From the NCBI GenBank assembly GCA_963589585.1, contig CAVALG010000089.1:1-5305 (forward strand): a DNA stretch of 5,305 nucleotides, read 5' to 3'. Position 1 is the stretch's first letter. Every line of letters starts with the position of its first letter. Below, piece by piece: positions 1 to 5,305 of this stretch. Source of the stretch: CAVALG01 sp963589585. GTDB taxonomy: Bacteria > Bacillota > Clostridia > Oscillospirales > Acutalibacteraceae. The translations under genes and the position numbers were made by a program. The notes beneath the pieces were generated by a model. It was not told the origin of the DNA, searched no databases, and saw only the letters and a program-made list of their open reading frames with translations.

Positions 1-1146
1 GAGCAACGCAAACCATTTAAAATTATAAACGGCAATAAAAAAATTCATTCCCTTAAAATGCGCATATCATACGCTGTTTGCGCGGCGATAATAATTATTG
101 CGGCATCTTTTCATTTTGCCCTGCCTACAGGCATAAGCGAAACTATACAAAACGCCTATTCGGCAATAGGCAGTGGCGAGTTACCCGCTGAATTGCAAAG
201 CAGCGCGGTAAGCACTATTAAATGCGTAGGTAATGTTTCTTATGTATTATCAGATTCGTTTCTGCAGGTGTTCAATACAAACGGTAAGGAAATGCTTTAC
301 TGTCAGCACGGGTTTTCAAACCCCAATATGAAAAATTCGGAAGCACGCACACTTATTTATGATGTAGGGGGATACGGTGTTAAAATTCTTAATGATTATG
401 AACTGCGTACCGAAACTTCACTATCCAATACAGTTTTTACAGGTTGTATAACGCGCAGTGGATACACCGCGTTTGCAACCAAGGCAACAGGATATTCGGC
501 GGCTGTAACGGTATACGATAAGGACTTTAAAAAGTTATATGTCCGCTATTATGCTGATAATCTTGTTTCAGCTGTTGCGCTGAATAACAGAGGCAATATG
601 CTCGCAACCTCGGAAGTTTATACGCAAAACGGTGTTGCATATTCCAAAATTTCAATTTTTGAGTATGACAGTTCCAAACCGGTTGCCACTGAAGTAATAA
701 ACGGCGCAATTGTTACCGAACTTACAGATCTCGGCGGGTATTTTGTTGCCGTGTATAACGGCGGTTACACATTTTTTGATTGGGACGGCTGCAAGCGCGT
801 AAGTGGCACCTCGGATAACGGCCTGCTGTATTACGATACAACGCTTGATGGCGAATCGGTGTTTGTAAGCAGCAAGGGCGGAGATTATTCAGAAAATAAT
901 GTTGTAATATATAATGACAATTGCGATAAAGTAAAGTCATTTTCCGTCAAAGGTGCTGTAAAAGGCGTTACCCTAAACGGCGACAGCGCCGCGTTTCTGC
1001 TTAATGACAGTATTGACATCTATTCGTATGACGGCAAGCGTACCAAAAGTATAGATTGCGGTTATAACACATATTATATAGCATTGTTGAATTCGGGTAA
1101 TATAGCTGCTGTATCAAAATCAAAATTTGTTATTTTCGGGGTTTAA
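1..1146 (+). CDS. DUF5711-like membrane-anchored beta-propeller protein, 5' end outside the window
   Basis: The reading frame is open from base 1 to the TAA at 1144-1146 (381 codons visible). The first ATG (58) has no Shine-Dalgarno sequence before it, and the frame upstream of it encodes a basic stretch (Lys/Arg-rich residues 3-21), so the true start probably lies left of the window. Numbering from the first visible codon, a basic cytoplasmic segment is followed by one membrane helix (about 22-41), then an entirely polar, Gly/Asn/Tyr/Ser-rich domain expected to be outside the membrane. That domain carries a recurring beta-strand plus turn unit of the type V-x-V-Y-D/N-x-x-x-K, near residues 88, 127, 169, 217, 257, 300 and 338, with a last strand at the C-terminus. 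This spacing of about 40 residues fits a WD40/PQQ-like propeller. The architecture matches DUF5711 proteins of Clostridia, whose function is unknown to me. The family name is from memory of its architecture; the propeller is inferred. The next gene follows after one base, so the two are probably cotranscribed. Confidence 0.75.
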   Translation, partial: EQRKPFKIINGNKKIHSLKMRISYAVCAAIIIIAASFHFALPTGISETIQNAYSAIGSGELPAELQSSAVSTIKCVGNVSYVLSDSFLQVFNTNGKEMLYCQHGFSNPNMKNSEARTLIYDVGGYGVKILNDYELRTETSLSNTVFTGCITRSGYTAFATKATGYSAAVTVYDKDFKKLYVRYYADNLVSAVALNNRGNMLATSEVYTQNGVAYSKISIFEYDSSKPVATEVINGAIVTELTDLGGYFVAVYNGGYTFFDWDGCKRVSGTSDNGLLYYDTTLDGESVFVSSKGGDYSENNVVIYNDNCDKVKSFSVKGAVKGVTLNGDSAAFLLNDSIDIYSYDGKRTKSIDCGYNTYYIALLNSGNIAAVSKSKFVIFGV

Positions 1147-1147
1147 T

Positions 1148-1798
1148 ATGAGTATAATAATTGATATTGTTTTGGCGGCTTCAGGAATTTTAACAATTTA
1201 TTTTGCATATAAAAGGGGATTTGTTTCAACCGTTATAAGCCTTATAGGTCTGCTTTTGGCACTGGTTCTTGCTTCATATTTGGGGCTTGCCGCTGCTGAT
1301 TATATATATGAAGATGTTGTGGGGGATAAGATAGCGCAGAATGTTATTGATGATTTTAGGTCGGATAGCAGCCGTGATGTTAACGATATTTTGCCTAAAT
1401 ACATTTCAAATTACTTTAAAAATTCGGGCGAAAAGACAAACGATGTTTTAAGCGGCAATTTTGCACTATCGGCAATTAAAAAAGCGATTAAAACGCCCGT
1501 TACCGCCTTAATTACCGTTGTTATATTCTTGATTCTGTTTATAGTGTTTTTACTGCTGTTCCGCTGGATTGCAAAACTTGCGGGACTTATAAACAAAATC
1601 CCCGTAATAGGCAAATTAAATTCTCTGCTCGGCGGTATGCTGGGTATTGTTAAGGCGCTTCTGATTGTTTATTTATTGTGCTTTATTTTATCTAAAAGCA
1701 TTATGCTTACGCAAAACGGTATTATCACAGCAGATGATTTAAAAAGCAGTTATATATTTGAATTTTTTCGCTCAAAGATTACTTCCTTAAATTTTTAA
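1148..1798 (+). CDS. cvpA: CvpA-family integral membrane protein
   Basis: This 216-residue protein has four predicted membrane helices at about residues 3-20, 27-50, 118-138 and 161-184, with a polar, charged loop between helices 2 and 3 (about 51-117). Family hallmarks are an N-terminal Ile-Ile-Asp-Ile start, the YKRGFV motif at 21-26 after helix 1, and the Pro/Gly-rich segment at 151-172 (IPVIGKLNSLLGG then a Leu/Ile/Val-rich helix) leading into helix 4. I chose the ATG at 1148, one base after the preceding stop, with GGGG at 1138-1141 as a weak ribosome binding site. The frame could also start at TTG 1127, adding seven residues that overlap the previous gene, but family members begin at the first hydrophobic stretch. 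CvpA was named for colicin V production in E. coli; related proteins are linked to envelope and bile-salt tolerance in enterobacteria and Vibrio. The role in Clostridia is not established. The tight spacing suggests translational coupling with the propeller gene. Confidence 0.85.
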   Translation: MSIIIDIVLAASGILTIYFAYKRGFVSTVISLIGLLLALVLASYLGLAAADYIYEDVVGDKIAQNVIDDFRSDSSRDVNDILPKYISNYFKNSGEKTNDVLSGNFALSAIKKAIKTPVTALITVVIFLILFIVFLLLFRWIAKLAGLINKIPVIGKLNSLLGGMLGIVKALLIVYLLCFILSKSIMLTQNGIITADDLKSSYIFEFFRSKITSLNF

Positions 1799-1831
1799 CT
1801 TATCGTTCATAATTTAAGGCGGCAAGAGTTA

Positions 1832-1837
1832 TATAAT
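1832..1837 (+). promoter_or_regulatory. Possible -10 element upstream of the Clp unfoldase gene
   Basis: A perfect TATAAT lies 42 bases before the unfoldase start, inside the only gap of the left block. The best -35 candidate, TTCATA at 1806-1811, is poor and gives a 20-base spacer, and there is no TG extension. The surroundings are very AT-rich, so the hexamer may be chance. No CtsR heptad (GGTCAAA type) or CIRCE element is visible in the gap, so classical class I or III heat-shock control is not supported. The gap also lacks a terminator-like hairpin, so read-through from the cvpA gene is possible. Confidence 0.25.
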
Positions 1838-1870
1838 TAAGTAATAATTAATAAATACCGAGCGTATATC

Positions 1871-1875
1871 GGAGG
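1871..1875 (+). promoter_or_regulatory. Ribosome binding site with ambiguous start choice for the Clp unfoldase
   Basis: GGAGG is a perfect Shine-Dalgarno core. The first in-frame ATG (1879) is only 3 bases downstream and the second (1888) is 12 bases downstream, so neither has the usual 5-9 base spacing. A third ATG at 1894 is 18 bases away. The choice changes only the first three to five residues, ahead of the zinc ribbon. Confidence 0.7.
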
Positions 1876-1878
1876 AAA

Positions 1879-4194
1879 ATGTTATATATGAAAATGTGTT
1901 ATAAGTGCGGCAAAAGACCTGCCGTTGTCTTTTTTCAAGAAATGAAGGGTGACCAGTTAAGCGAACAAAAGGGGCTTTGCCTTGTTTGCGCTAAAGAGTC
2001 GGGGATAAAACCCATAACAGATATGGTTGAAAAAATGGGAATTACCGATGATGATATTGAGGCTATGAGCGAGCAACTGATGGACATTATGGGCGATACC
2101 GCCGATGATGACGATGATGAAAACGCTTTCACAACAGGCGGAGCGGCTACCTTCCCGTTCGTAAACAGTTTACTCGGCAATCTCGGAGCAGCTGTTCCAA
2201 ATGGCGATGCGGAAAAGTCCGCCGAAACCGCCGAAGATAAAAAAAGCGGCGAGAGCGACAAAAAAGAAAAGAAAAAACAGAAACGCCGCAAATATATTGA
2301 GCAGTTCTGTACTAATCTTACCGATAAAGCGCGCCGCGGCGAACTTGACCGCATAATCGGAAGGGAACGCGAACTTTACCGCACCATACAGATATTGTCG
2401 CGCCGTTCCAAAAGCAACCCCTGCCTTATAGGAGAACCGGGAGTCGGTAAAACCGCAATTGCCGAAGGACTTGCAATTAAAATCGCCAACGGGGATATTC
2501 CTGCCCGACTTGCTGACAAAGAAATTTGCCTGCTTGACCTTACGGGTTTGGTTGCAGGTACGCAGTTCAGAGGACAGTTTGAAAGCCGTATAAAGGGACT
2601 TATCGATGAAGTTAAACAAGCGGGGAATATCATTCTGTTTATTGACGAAATTCATAACCTTGTCGGTGCCGGTGATTCGGAAGGTTCTATGAACGCAGGA
2701 AACATATTAAAGCCTGCTCTCTCACGCGGCGAAATTCAGGTTATAGGTGCCACAACATTTAATGAATATCGTAAGTATATAGAAAAAGATGTTGCTCTTG
2801 AAAGAAGATTTCAACCTGTTGTAATCGAAGAACCCTCGGTTTCGGAAACCATTGAGGTTTTAAAAGGCATTAAAGGCTACTATGAGGGCTACCACGGCGT
2901 TACCGTTTCGGACGATATTATTATCGATGCGGTCCGTCTTTCGGAAAGGTATATTAATGACCGCTTTTTGCCCGACAAAGCAATAGATTTGTTGGATGAA
3001 TCATGCTCCTGTGCTTCACTGCGCAACAAGTATGTTGATGAATTATACAAGGTGAATAAAAAAATTGCCGAACTTTCGGAAAAAGAAGAAAAGTTAGAGT
3101 CGGATGTTAATAACACCGATTATGAACAGTTGGCTTTGGTAAAATCCGACCTTGCAAAATTCAAAAGCAGGGCTGACGAACTTTATGTTCCGGCTTCGGA
3201 TAACAAGGTTACAGTAGATGACTTGGCAAAGGTTATTGAATTATGGACCGGTATACCTGCCGTAAAAATTAAAGAAAGCAGCCTTCAAAAATTAGCAACG
3301 CTTGAAGAGCGATTGAAAGAAAAAATAATCGGTCAGGATGATGCGATTAAGGCAGTAGCAAACGGTGTAAGGCGTTCAAATGTTCAAATAACTTCACACC
3401 GCAGACCAGCTTCGTTTATATTTGTGGGTCCAACAGGTGTGGGTAAGACCCAACTTGTTAAGGAACTTGCAAGCGAACTGTTTGACACACCCGAAACGCT
3501 TATAAGACTTGATATGTCGGAATATATGGAAAAGCACTCGGTTGCCAAACTTATCGGGGCACCTCCCGGATATGTAGGGTATGACGAGGCAGGGCAGCTT
3601 ACCGAAAAAGTAAGAAGAAAGCCGTACAGCGTTATATTGTTTGACGAAATCGAAAAAGCGCACCCCGATGTTTTGAATATACTTTTGCAGATTTTAGACG
3701 ACGGACGCGTTACCGATTCTCAGGGCAGACACATAAATTTTGAAAACTGCGTTATTGTTATGACCTCTAATGCGGGCAGCACCGGGGGAGAGGCGGCACT
3801 CGGTTTCGGCAAAACGCAAAAAAGCGCAAACAAAGAAAAATACTATGAAGCGTTAAAAGAGTTTTTACGCCCTGAATTTTTGGGGCGTGTTGATGAAATC
3901 GTTGTATTCAACAGGCTTGAAAAAGGCGATATTAAACGCATCGCTGCATTGGTTTTGGATGAACTCAGCAAATCATTGGCAGATAAAGAAATCAATCTTT
4001 CATATGATGACACCGTAACGGAATATGTTGCCGATAAATGCGATTCCGCCGCCACGGGTGCGCGCGATGTACGCAAAATAATCCGCCGCGAGGTTGAGGA
4101 CAAAATTGTTGATTTGATTATCGACGGCAAGGTTTCGGATAAAACAAATATTTCTTTAACGGCAGACGACGGTATAAAAATCACATGTAAATAA
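1879..4194 (+). CDS. clpE: ClpE/ClpC-type AAA+ unfoldase with N-terminal zinc ribbon
   Basis: This 771-residue Hsp100 protein should unfold substrates with ATP and feed them to ClpP in the cytoplasm. An N-terminal zinc ribbon has two CxxC pairs (C7, C10, C34, C37), like McsA and ClpE; the ClpC-type N-repeats are absent. A linker (about 43-138) follows, with an acidic run (D76-E81) and a basic run (residues 128-138). The first ATPase module has Walker A GEPGVGKT (185-192), pore loop GTQFRGQ (227-233, Phe where Tyr is common), Walker B FIDE (254-257) and Arg fingers R309/R310. A short coiled middle domain spans about 383-437, as in ClpC/ClpE. The second module has Walker A GPTGVGKT (517-524), pore loop GYVGY (564-568), Walker B LFDE (587-590), sensor-1 N631, LGF (641-643, the ClpP-docking tripeptide position), Arg R670 and sensor-2 GAR (R729). 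All catalytic residues are intact. It is longer than the roughly 700 residues of Bacillus ClpE because of the linker. I call it ClpE-like because of the zinc ribbon; databases may label it ClpC. No clpP, ctsR, mcsA or mcsB gene is in the window. Confidence 0.93.
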   Translation: MLYMKMCYKCGKRPAVVFFQEMKGDQLSEQKGLCLVCAKESGIKPITDMVEKMGITDDDIEAMSEQLMDIMGDTADDDDDENAFTTGGAATFPFVNSLLGNLGAAVPNGDAEKSAETAEDKKSGESDKKEKKKQKRRKYIEQFCTNLTDKARRGELDRIIGRERELYRTIQILSRRSKSNPCLIGEPGVGKTAIAEGLAIKIANGDIPARLADKEICLLDLTGLVAGTQFRGQFESRIKGLIDEVKQAGNIILFIDEIHNLVGAGDSEGSMNAGNILKPALSRGEIQVIGATTFNEYRKYIEKDVALERRFQPVVIEEPSVSETIEVLKGIKGYYEGYHGVTVSDDIIIDAVRLSERYINDRFLPDKAIDLLDESCSCASLRNKYVDELYKVNKKIAELSEKEEKLESDVNNTDYEQLALVKSDLAKFKSRADELYVPASDNKVTVDDLAKVIELWTGIPAVKIKESSLQKLATLEERLKEKIIGQDDAIKAVANGVRRSNVQITSHRRPASFIFVGPTGVGKTQLVKELASELFDTPETLIRLDMSEYMEKHSVAKLIGAPPGYVGYDEAGQLTEKVRRKPYSVILFDEIEKAHPDVLNILLQILDDGRVTDSQGRHINFENCVIVMTSNAGSTGGEAALGFGKTQKSANKEKYYEALKEFLRPEFLGRVDEIVVFNRLEKGDIKRIAALVLDELSKSLADKEINLSYDDTVTEYVADKCDSAATGARDVRKIIRREVEDKIVDLIIDGKVSDKTNISLTADDGIKITCK

Positions 4195-4212
4195 AATATC
4201 AACTTAATATTA

Positions 4213-4255
4213 AAGCGCGCGTGGCAATTTTAAGCAATTCGCGCGCTTGATTTTT
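4213..4255 (+). terminator. Rho-independent terminator after the Clp unfoldase gene
   Basis: AAGCGCGCG (4213-4221) pairs perfectly with CGCGCGCTT (4240-4248), giving a 9-bp, seven-GC stem around an 18-base loop, followed by GA and TTTTT (4251-4255). It starts 18 bases after the unfoldase stop and separates that unit from the tRNA promoter. The loop is longer than usual, but the stem and T-run are convincing. Confidence 0.85.
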
Positions 4256-4285
4256 ATAGTTTTATAATAAATATGTAATTAACGG

Positions 4286-4314
4286 TTGACATTTTGCGCC
4301 TGTATGTTTATAAT
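4286..4314 (+). promoter_or_regulatory. Perfect sigma-A consensus promoter for the tRNA-Leu gene
   Basis: TTGACA (4286-4291) and TATAAT (4309-4314) are both exact consensus hexamers with an ideal 17-base spacer. Transcription would start near 4320-4322, about six bases before the mature tRNA 5' end at 4327, so the leader is very short. Such strong promoters are typical of stable-RNA genes. No operator-like repeat is visible around it. Confidence 0.93.
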
Positions 4315-4326
4315 ATTATTAGTTTT

Positions 4327-4413
4327 GCCGCTGTGGTGGAATAGGCAGACACAAGGGACTTAAAATCCCTCGGTAGCGATACCGTACCGGTTCAAGTCCG
4401 GTCAGCGGCACCA
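4327..4413 (+). tRNA. tRNA-Leu, anticodon UAA
   Basis: This is an 87-base class II tRNA. The acceptor stem pairs GCCGCTG (4327-4333) with CAGCGGC (4403-4409), followed by discriminator A4410 and an encoded CCA (4411-4413). The anticodon stem AGGGA/TCCCT encloses the seven-base loop CTTAAAA (4359-4365), placing anticodon TAA at 4361-4363, which reads UUA and, by wobble, UUG codons. A long variable arm (around 4371-4385, CGGTA paired with TACCG) and the T-loop GTTCAAGTC complete the leucine-type fold, and discriminator A is expected for leucine. It stands alone with its own promoter and terminator. Confidence 0.97.
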
Positions 4414-4446
4414 TTAAAAGCACTTGGTTTATTCAAGTGCTTTTAA
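4414..4446 (+). terminator. Rho-independent terminator of the tRNA-Leu gene
   Basis: TTAAAAGCACTTG (4414-4426) pairs perfectly with CAAGTGCTTTTAA (4434-4446) around a seven-base loop. The stem begins on the base after the encoded CCA, and the TTTT at 4441-4444 lies in its descending arm, with further T-rich sequence to 4451. The A-run on the left arm means it could also act on the minus strand. It should largely insulate the response regulator gene from the strong tRNA promoter. Confidence 0.85.
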
Positions 4447-4492
4447 ATTTTATTAAGATCTTCACAAGTGCAGTTAATCTCGATGCCTTTAA

Positions 4493-4497
4493 GGGGG
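4493..4497 (+). promoter_or_regulatory. Ribosome binding site that fixes the TTG start of the response regulator
   Basis: GGGGG, inside AAGGGGG (4491-4497), lies seven bases before TTG 4505, an ideal distance. It supports TTG over the next in-frame ATG at 4538, which would remove the first strand and the acidic pocket of the receiver domain. The ATG at 4483 is in another frame and meets a stop after six codons. Confidence 0.8.
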
Positions 4498-4504
4498 TAT
4501 TAAA

Positions 4505-5218
4505 TTGAATATTGCTATTGTTGACGATGATATAAATATGTACAATCGGCTACGGGAGTACTTAAATGATTTATCGGAGTTTGTGTTTGAAATAACATAT
4601 TTTCCAAGCGGTGAGGCTTTTTTGTCAGCCTGGAAACCTAAAATGTTTGACCTTGTAATTTTAGATATATTTATGTGTGAATTAAACGGTGTTGATGTTG
4701 CGCGTACGATACGGAAAACCGACAGCGATGTTCGCATTGTTTTCAGCACAACAAGCAATGAATTTGCAAGCGAAAGTTATGAGGTGAACGCCTGCTATTA
4801 TTTACGCAAACCTTTCGGAAAAGACAAAGTAAAATCGATGCTTGACCGAATTGATGTTAAAAAGCTCGAAGAAATGCGCACAATAACACTGCCCGACGGC
4901 AATAATATTCTGCTTAAAAATATTATATATGCTGATTTCGATTCACACCGTGTAACGCTGCATTGCAAAGACGGCACCAATAACATTGTTAGAGTTCCAT
5001 TTTCTGCAATTGAGTCGTTGTTATGTTCATATGATCGCTTTTTCAGCCCTACTAAAGGCGTTGTTGTTAATTTTGACGAGGTAGATATGCAAACCGACGA
5101 TACATTTGTTATGAGCAACGGCAAGAGTTTGCCTATAAGCCGACGCCGCTCAAAAGAAGTAAAAGACGCATATTCATCATACCGATTTGACAGATTAAGA
5201 AAGGGTGATAAAAGATAG
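4505..5218 (+). CDS. LytTR-family two-component response regulator (AgrA/VirR type)
   Basis: This 237-residue cytoplasmic transcription regulator has two domains. The N-terminal receiver (about 1-118) shows the acidic pair D7/D8, phosphoacceptor D54 in VILDIFM, T82, and K102-P103 in the YLRKPF motif, so phosphorylation-dependent control should be intact. The C-terminal LytTR DNA-binding domain (about 124-225) is recognised by the beta-strand core with an aromatic-acidic DFDSHRV segment (144-150), RFFSPTKGVVVNF (178-190), and the closing LPISRRRSKEVKDAY (209-223). The start is TTG, chosen from the ribosome binding site and because it gives a complete receiver. LytTR regulators bind pairs of short direct repeats and commonly control peptide signalling, bacteriocins, virulence or cell-wall genes; the target here is unknown. 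The downstream gene overlaps its stop by one base, pointing to a cotranscribed pair with a sensor kinase. No convincing promoter is seen between the tRNA terminator and this gene. Confidence 0.93.
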   Translation: MNIAIVDDDINMYNRLREYLNDLSEFVFEITYFPSGEAFLSAWKPKMFDLVILDIFMCELNGVDVARTIRKTDSDVRIVFSTTSNEFASESYEVNACYYLRKPFGKDKVKSMLDRIDVKKLEEMRTITLPDGNNILLKNIIYADFDSHRVTLHCKDGTNNIVRVPFSAIESLLCSYDRFFSPTKGVVVNFDEVDMQTDDTFVMSNGKSLPISRRRSKEVKDAYSSYRFDRLRKGDKR

Positions 5219-5305
5219 TGATTTCGCCTTACAGATTTATTGAAATTATAATATATTCATTGCTTAACTTTCTCCCTTTCCTTGCTTTGGCACTTTATCC
5301 TTTTA
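5218..5305 (+). CDS. Start of a hydrophobic membrane protein, probably the partner sensor kinase (cut by the window end)
   Basis: A GTG at 5218-5220 shares its G with the regulator's TAG stop and opens a frame without stops to the window end (29 complete codons). The visible peptide has only a few charged residues near its start (Arg6, Glu9) and is then almost wholly hydrophobic from about residue 8 (Ile, Leu, Phe, Tyr, Ala), consistent with a first membrane helix. GGGTGAT at 5203-5209 resembles the 3' part of a Shine-Dalgarno sequence (GGTGAT) and lies eight bases before the GTG. LytTR regulators are normally followed or preceded by a polytopic sensor kinase of the AgrC/GHKL type, which begins with membrane helices, so that is my inference. 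No kinase motif is visible in this fragment, and another membrane protein cannot be excluded. Confidence 0.65.
   Translation, partial: MISPYRFIEIIIYSLLNFLPFLALALYPF

Noticed and set aside
1127..1147. TTG 1127 as the start of the CvpA-family gene
   Set aside because: It would overlap the upstream gene and add seven residues not typical of the family; ATG 1148 starts exactly at the family's N-terminus.
1834..1851. Two TAATTAA copies (1834-1840 and 1845-1851) in the gap before the Clp gene, considered as an operator
   Set aside because: They are simple AT-rich repeats in an AT-rich gap and do not match CtsR, HrcA or another operator I know.
1935..2354. 139-codon minus-strand open frame opposite the Clp unfoldase gene
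   Set aside because: Its Ser/Phe-rich low-complexity product is the antisense of the charged linker, it has no family signature, and the plus-strand frame encodes a clear Clp protein.
2170..2655. 161-codon minus-strand open frame opposite the first ATPase module
   Set aside because: It overlaps another minus-strand frame and the conserved Walker region, with no recognisable domain; it is a shadow of the plus-strand gene.
3843..4202. 119-codon minus-strand open frame over the end of the Clp gene
   Set aside because: Ser/Thr/Ile-rich antisense of conserved second-module sequence, with no evidence of its own.
4327..4413. tRNA-Leu as the attachment site of an integrated element
   Set aside because: No direct repeat of the tRNA 3' end and no integrase gene are visible, and both flanks look like ordinary chromosomal genes.
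4798..5124. 108-codon minus-strand open frame opposite the LytTR domain
   Set aside because: It lies wholly inside the regulator gene in antisense and encodes nothing recognisable.

Overview
The window looks like the chromosome of a low-to-mid GC Gram-positive bacterium of the class Clostridia. The grounds are strong AAGGGGG/GGAGG-type ribosome binding sites with TTG and GTG starts, a zinc-ribbon ClpE/ClpC-type unfoldase, a DUF5711-like propeller protein next to a CvpA-family protein, a LytTR response regulator, and a consensus sigma-A promoter. An Oscillospirales/Ruminococcaceae-type organism is my inference. All genes lie on the plus strand. I see no insertion sequence, CRISPR array or phage gene.

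Left block (1-4194): three co-directional genes. First is the 3' part of a membrane-anchored, extracytoplasmic beta-propeller protein (DUF5711-like), whose reading frame is open to base 1, so its start lies outside the window. One base after its stop begins a four-helix CvpA-family membrane protein. After an 80-base gap that may hold a weak promoter comes a 771-residue ClpE-like AAA+ unfoldase. It has an N-terminal CxxC/CxxC zinc ribbon, a long bipolar charged linker, two complete ATPase modules and a ClpP-docking LGF tripeptide. A 9-bp GC-rich hairpin followed by a T-run ends this block.

Middle (4286-4446): a self-contained tRNA unit. A perfect TTGACA-17-TATAAT promoter drives tRNA-Leu(UAA) with an encoded CCA end, and a 13-bp hairpin follows directly.

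Right block (4493-5305): a two-component module. A LytTR-family response regulator (AgrA/VirR type) starts at TTG with an excellent ribosome binding site. Its stop codon overlaps by one base the GTG start of a hydrophobic protein that runs off the window. By position this is probably the membrane sensor kinase partner.

Together the left block suggests an envelope-plus-proteostasis unit and the right block a signalling unit, separated by a housekeeping tRNA gene. Most of the window is ordinary. The points most worth a second look are the regular ~40-residue repeats in the propeller protein, the unusual linker and cysteines of the Clp protein, and the unassigned signal of the two-component pair.
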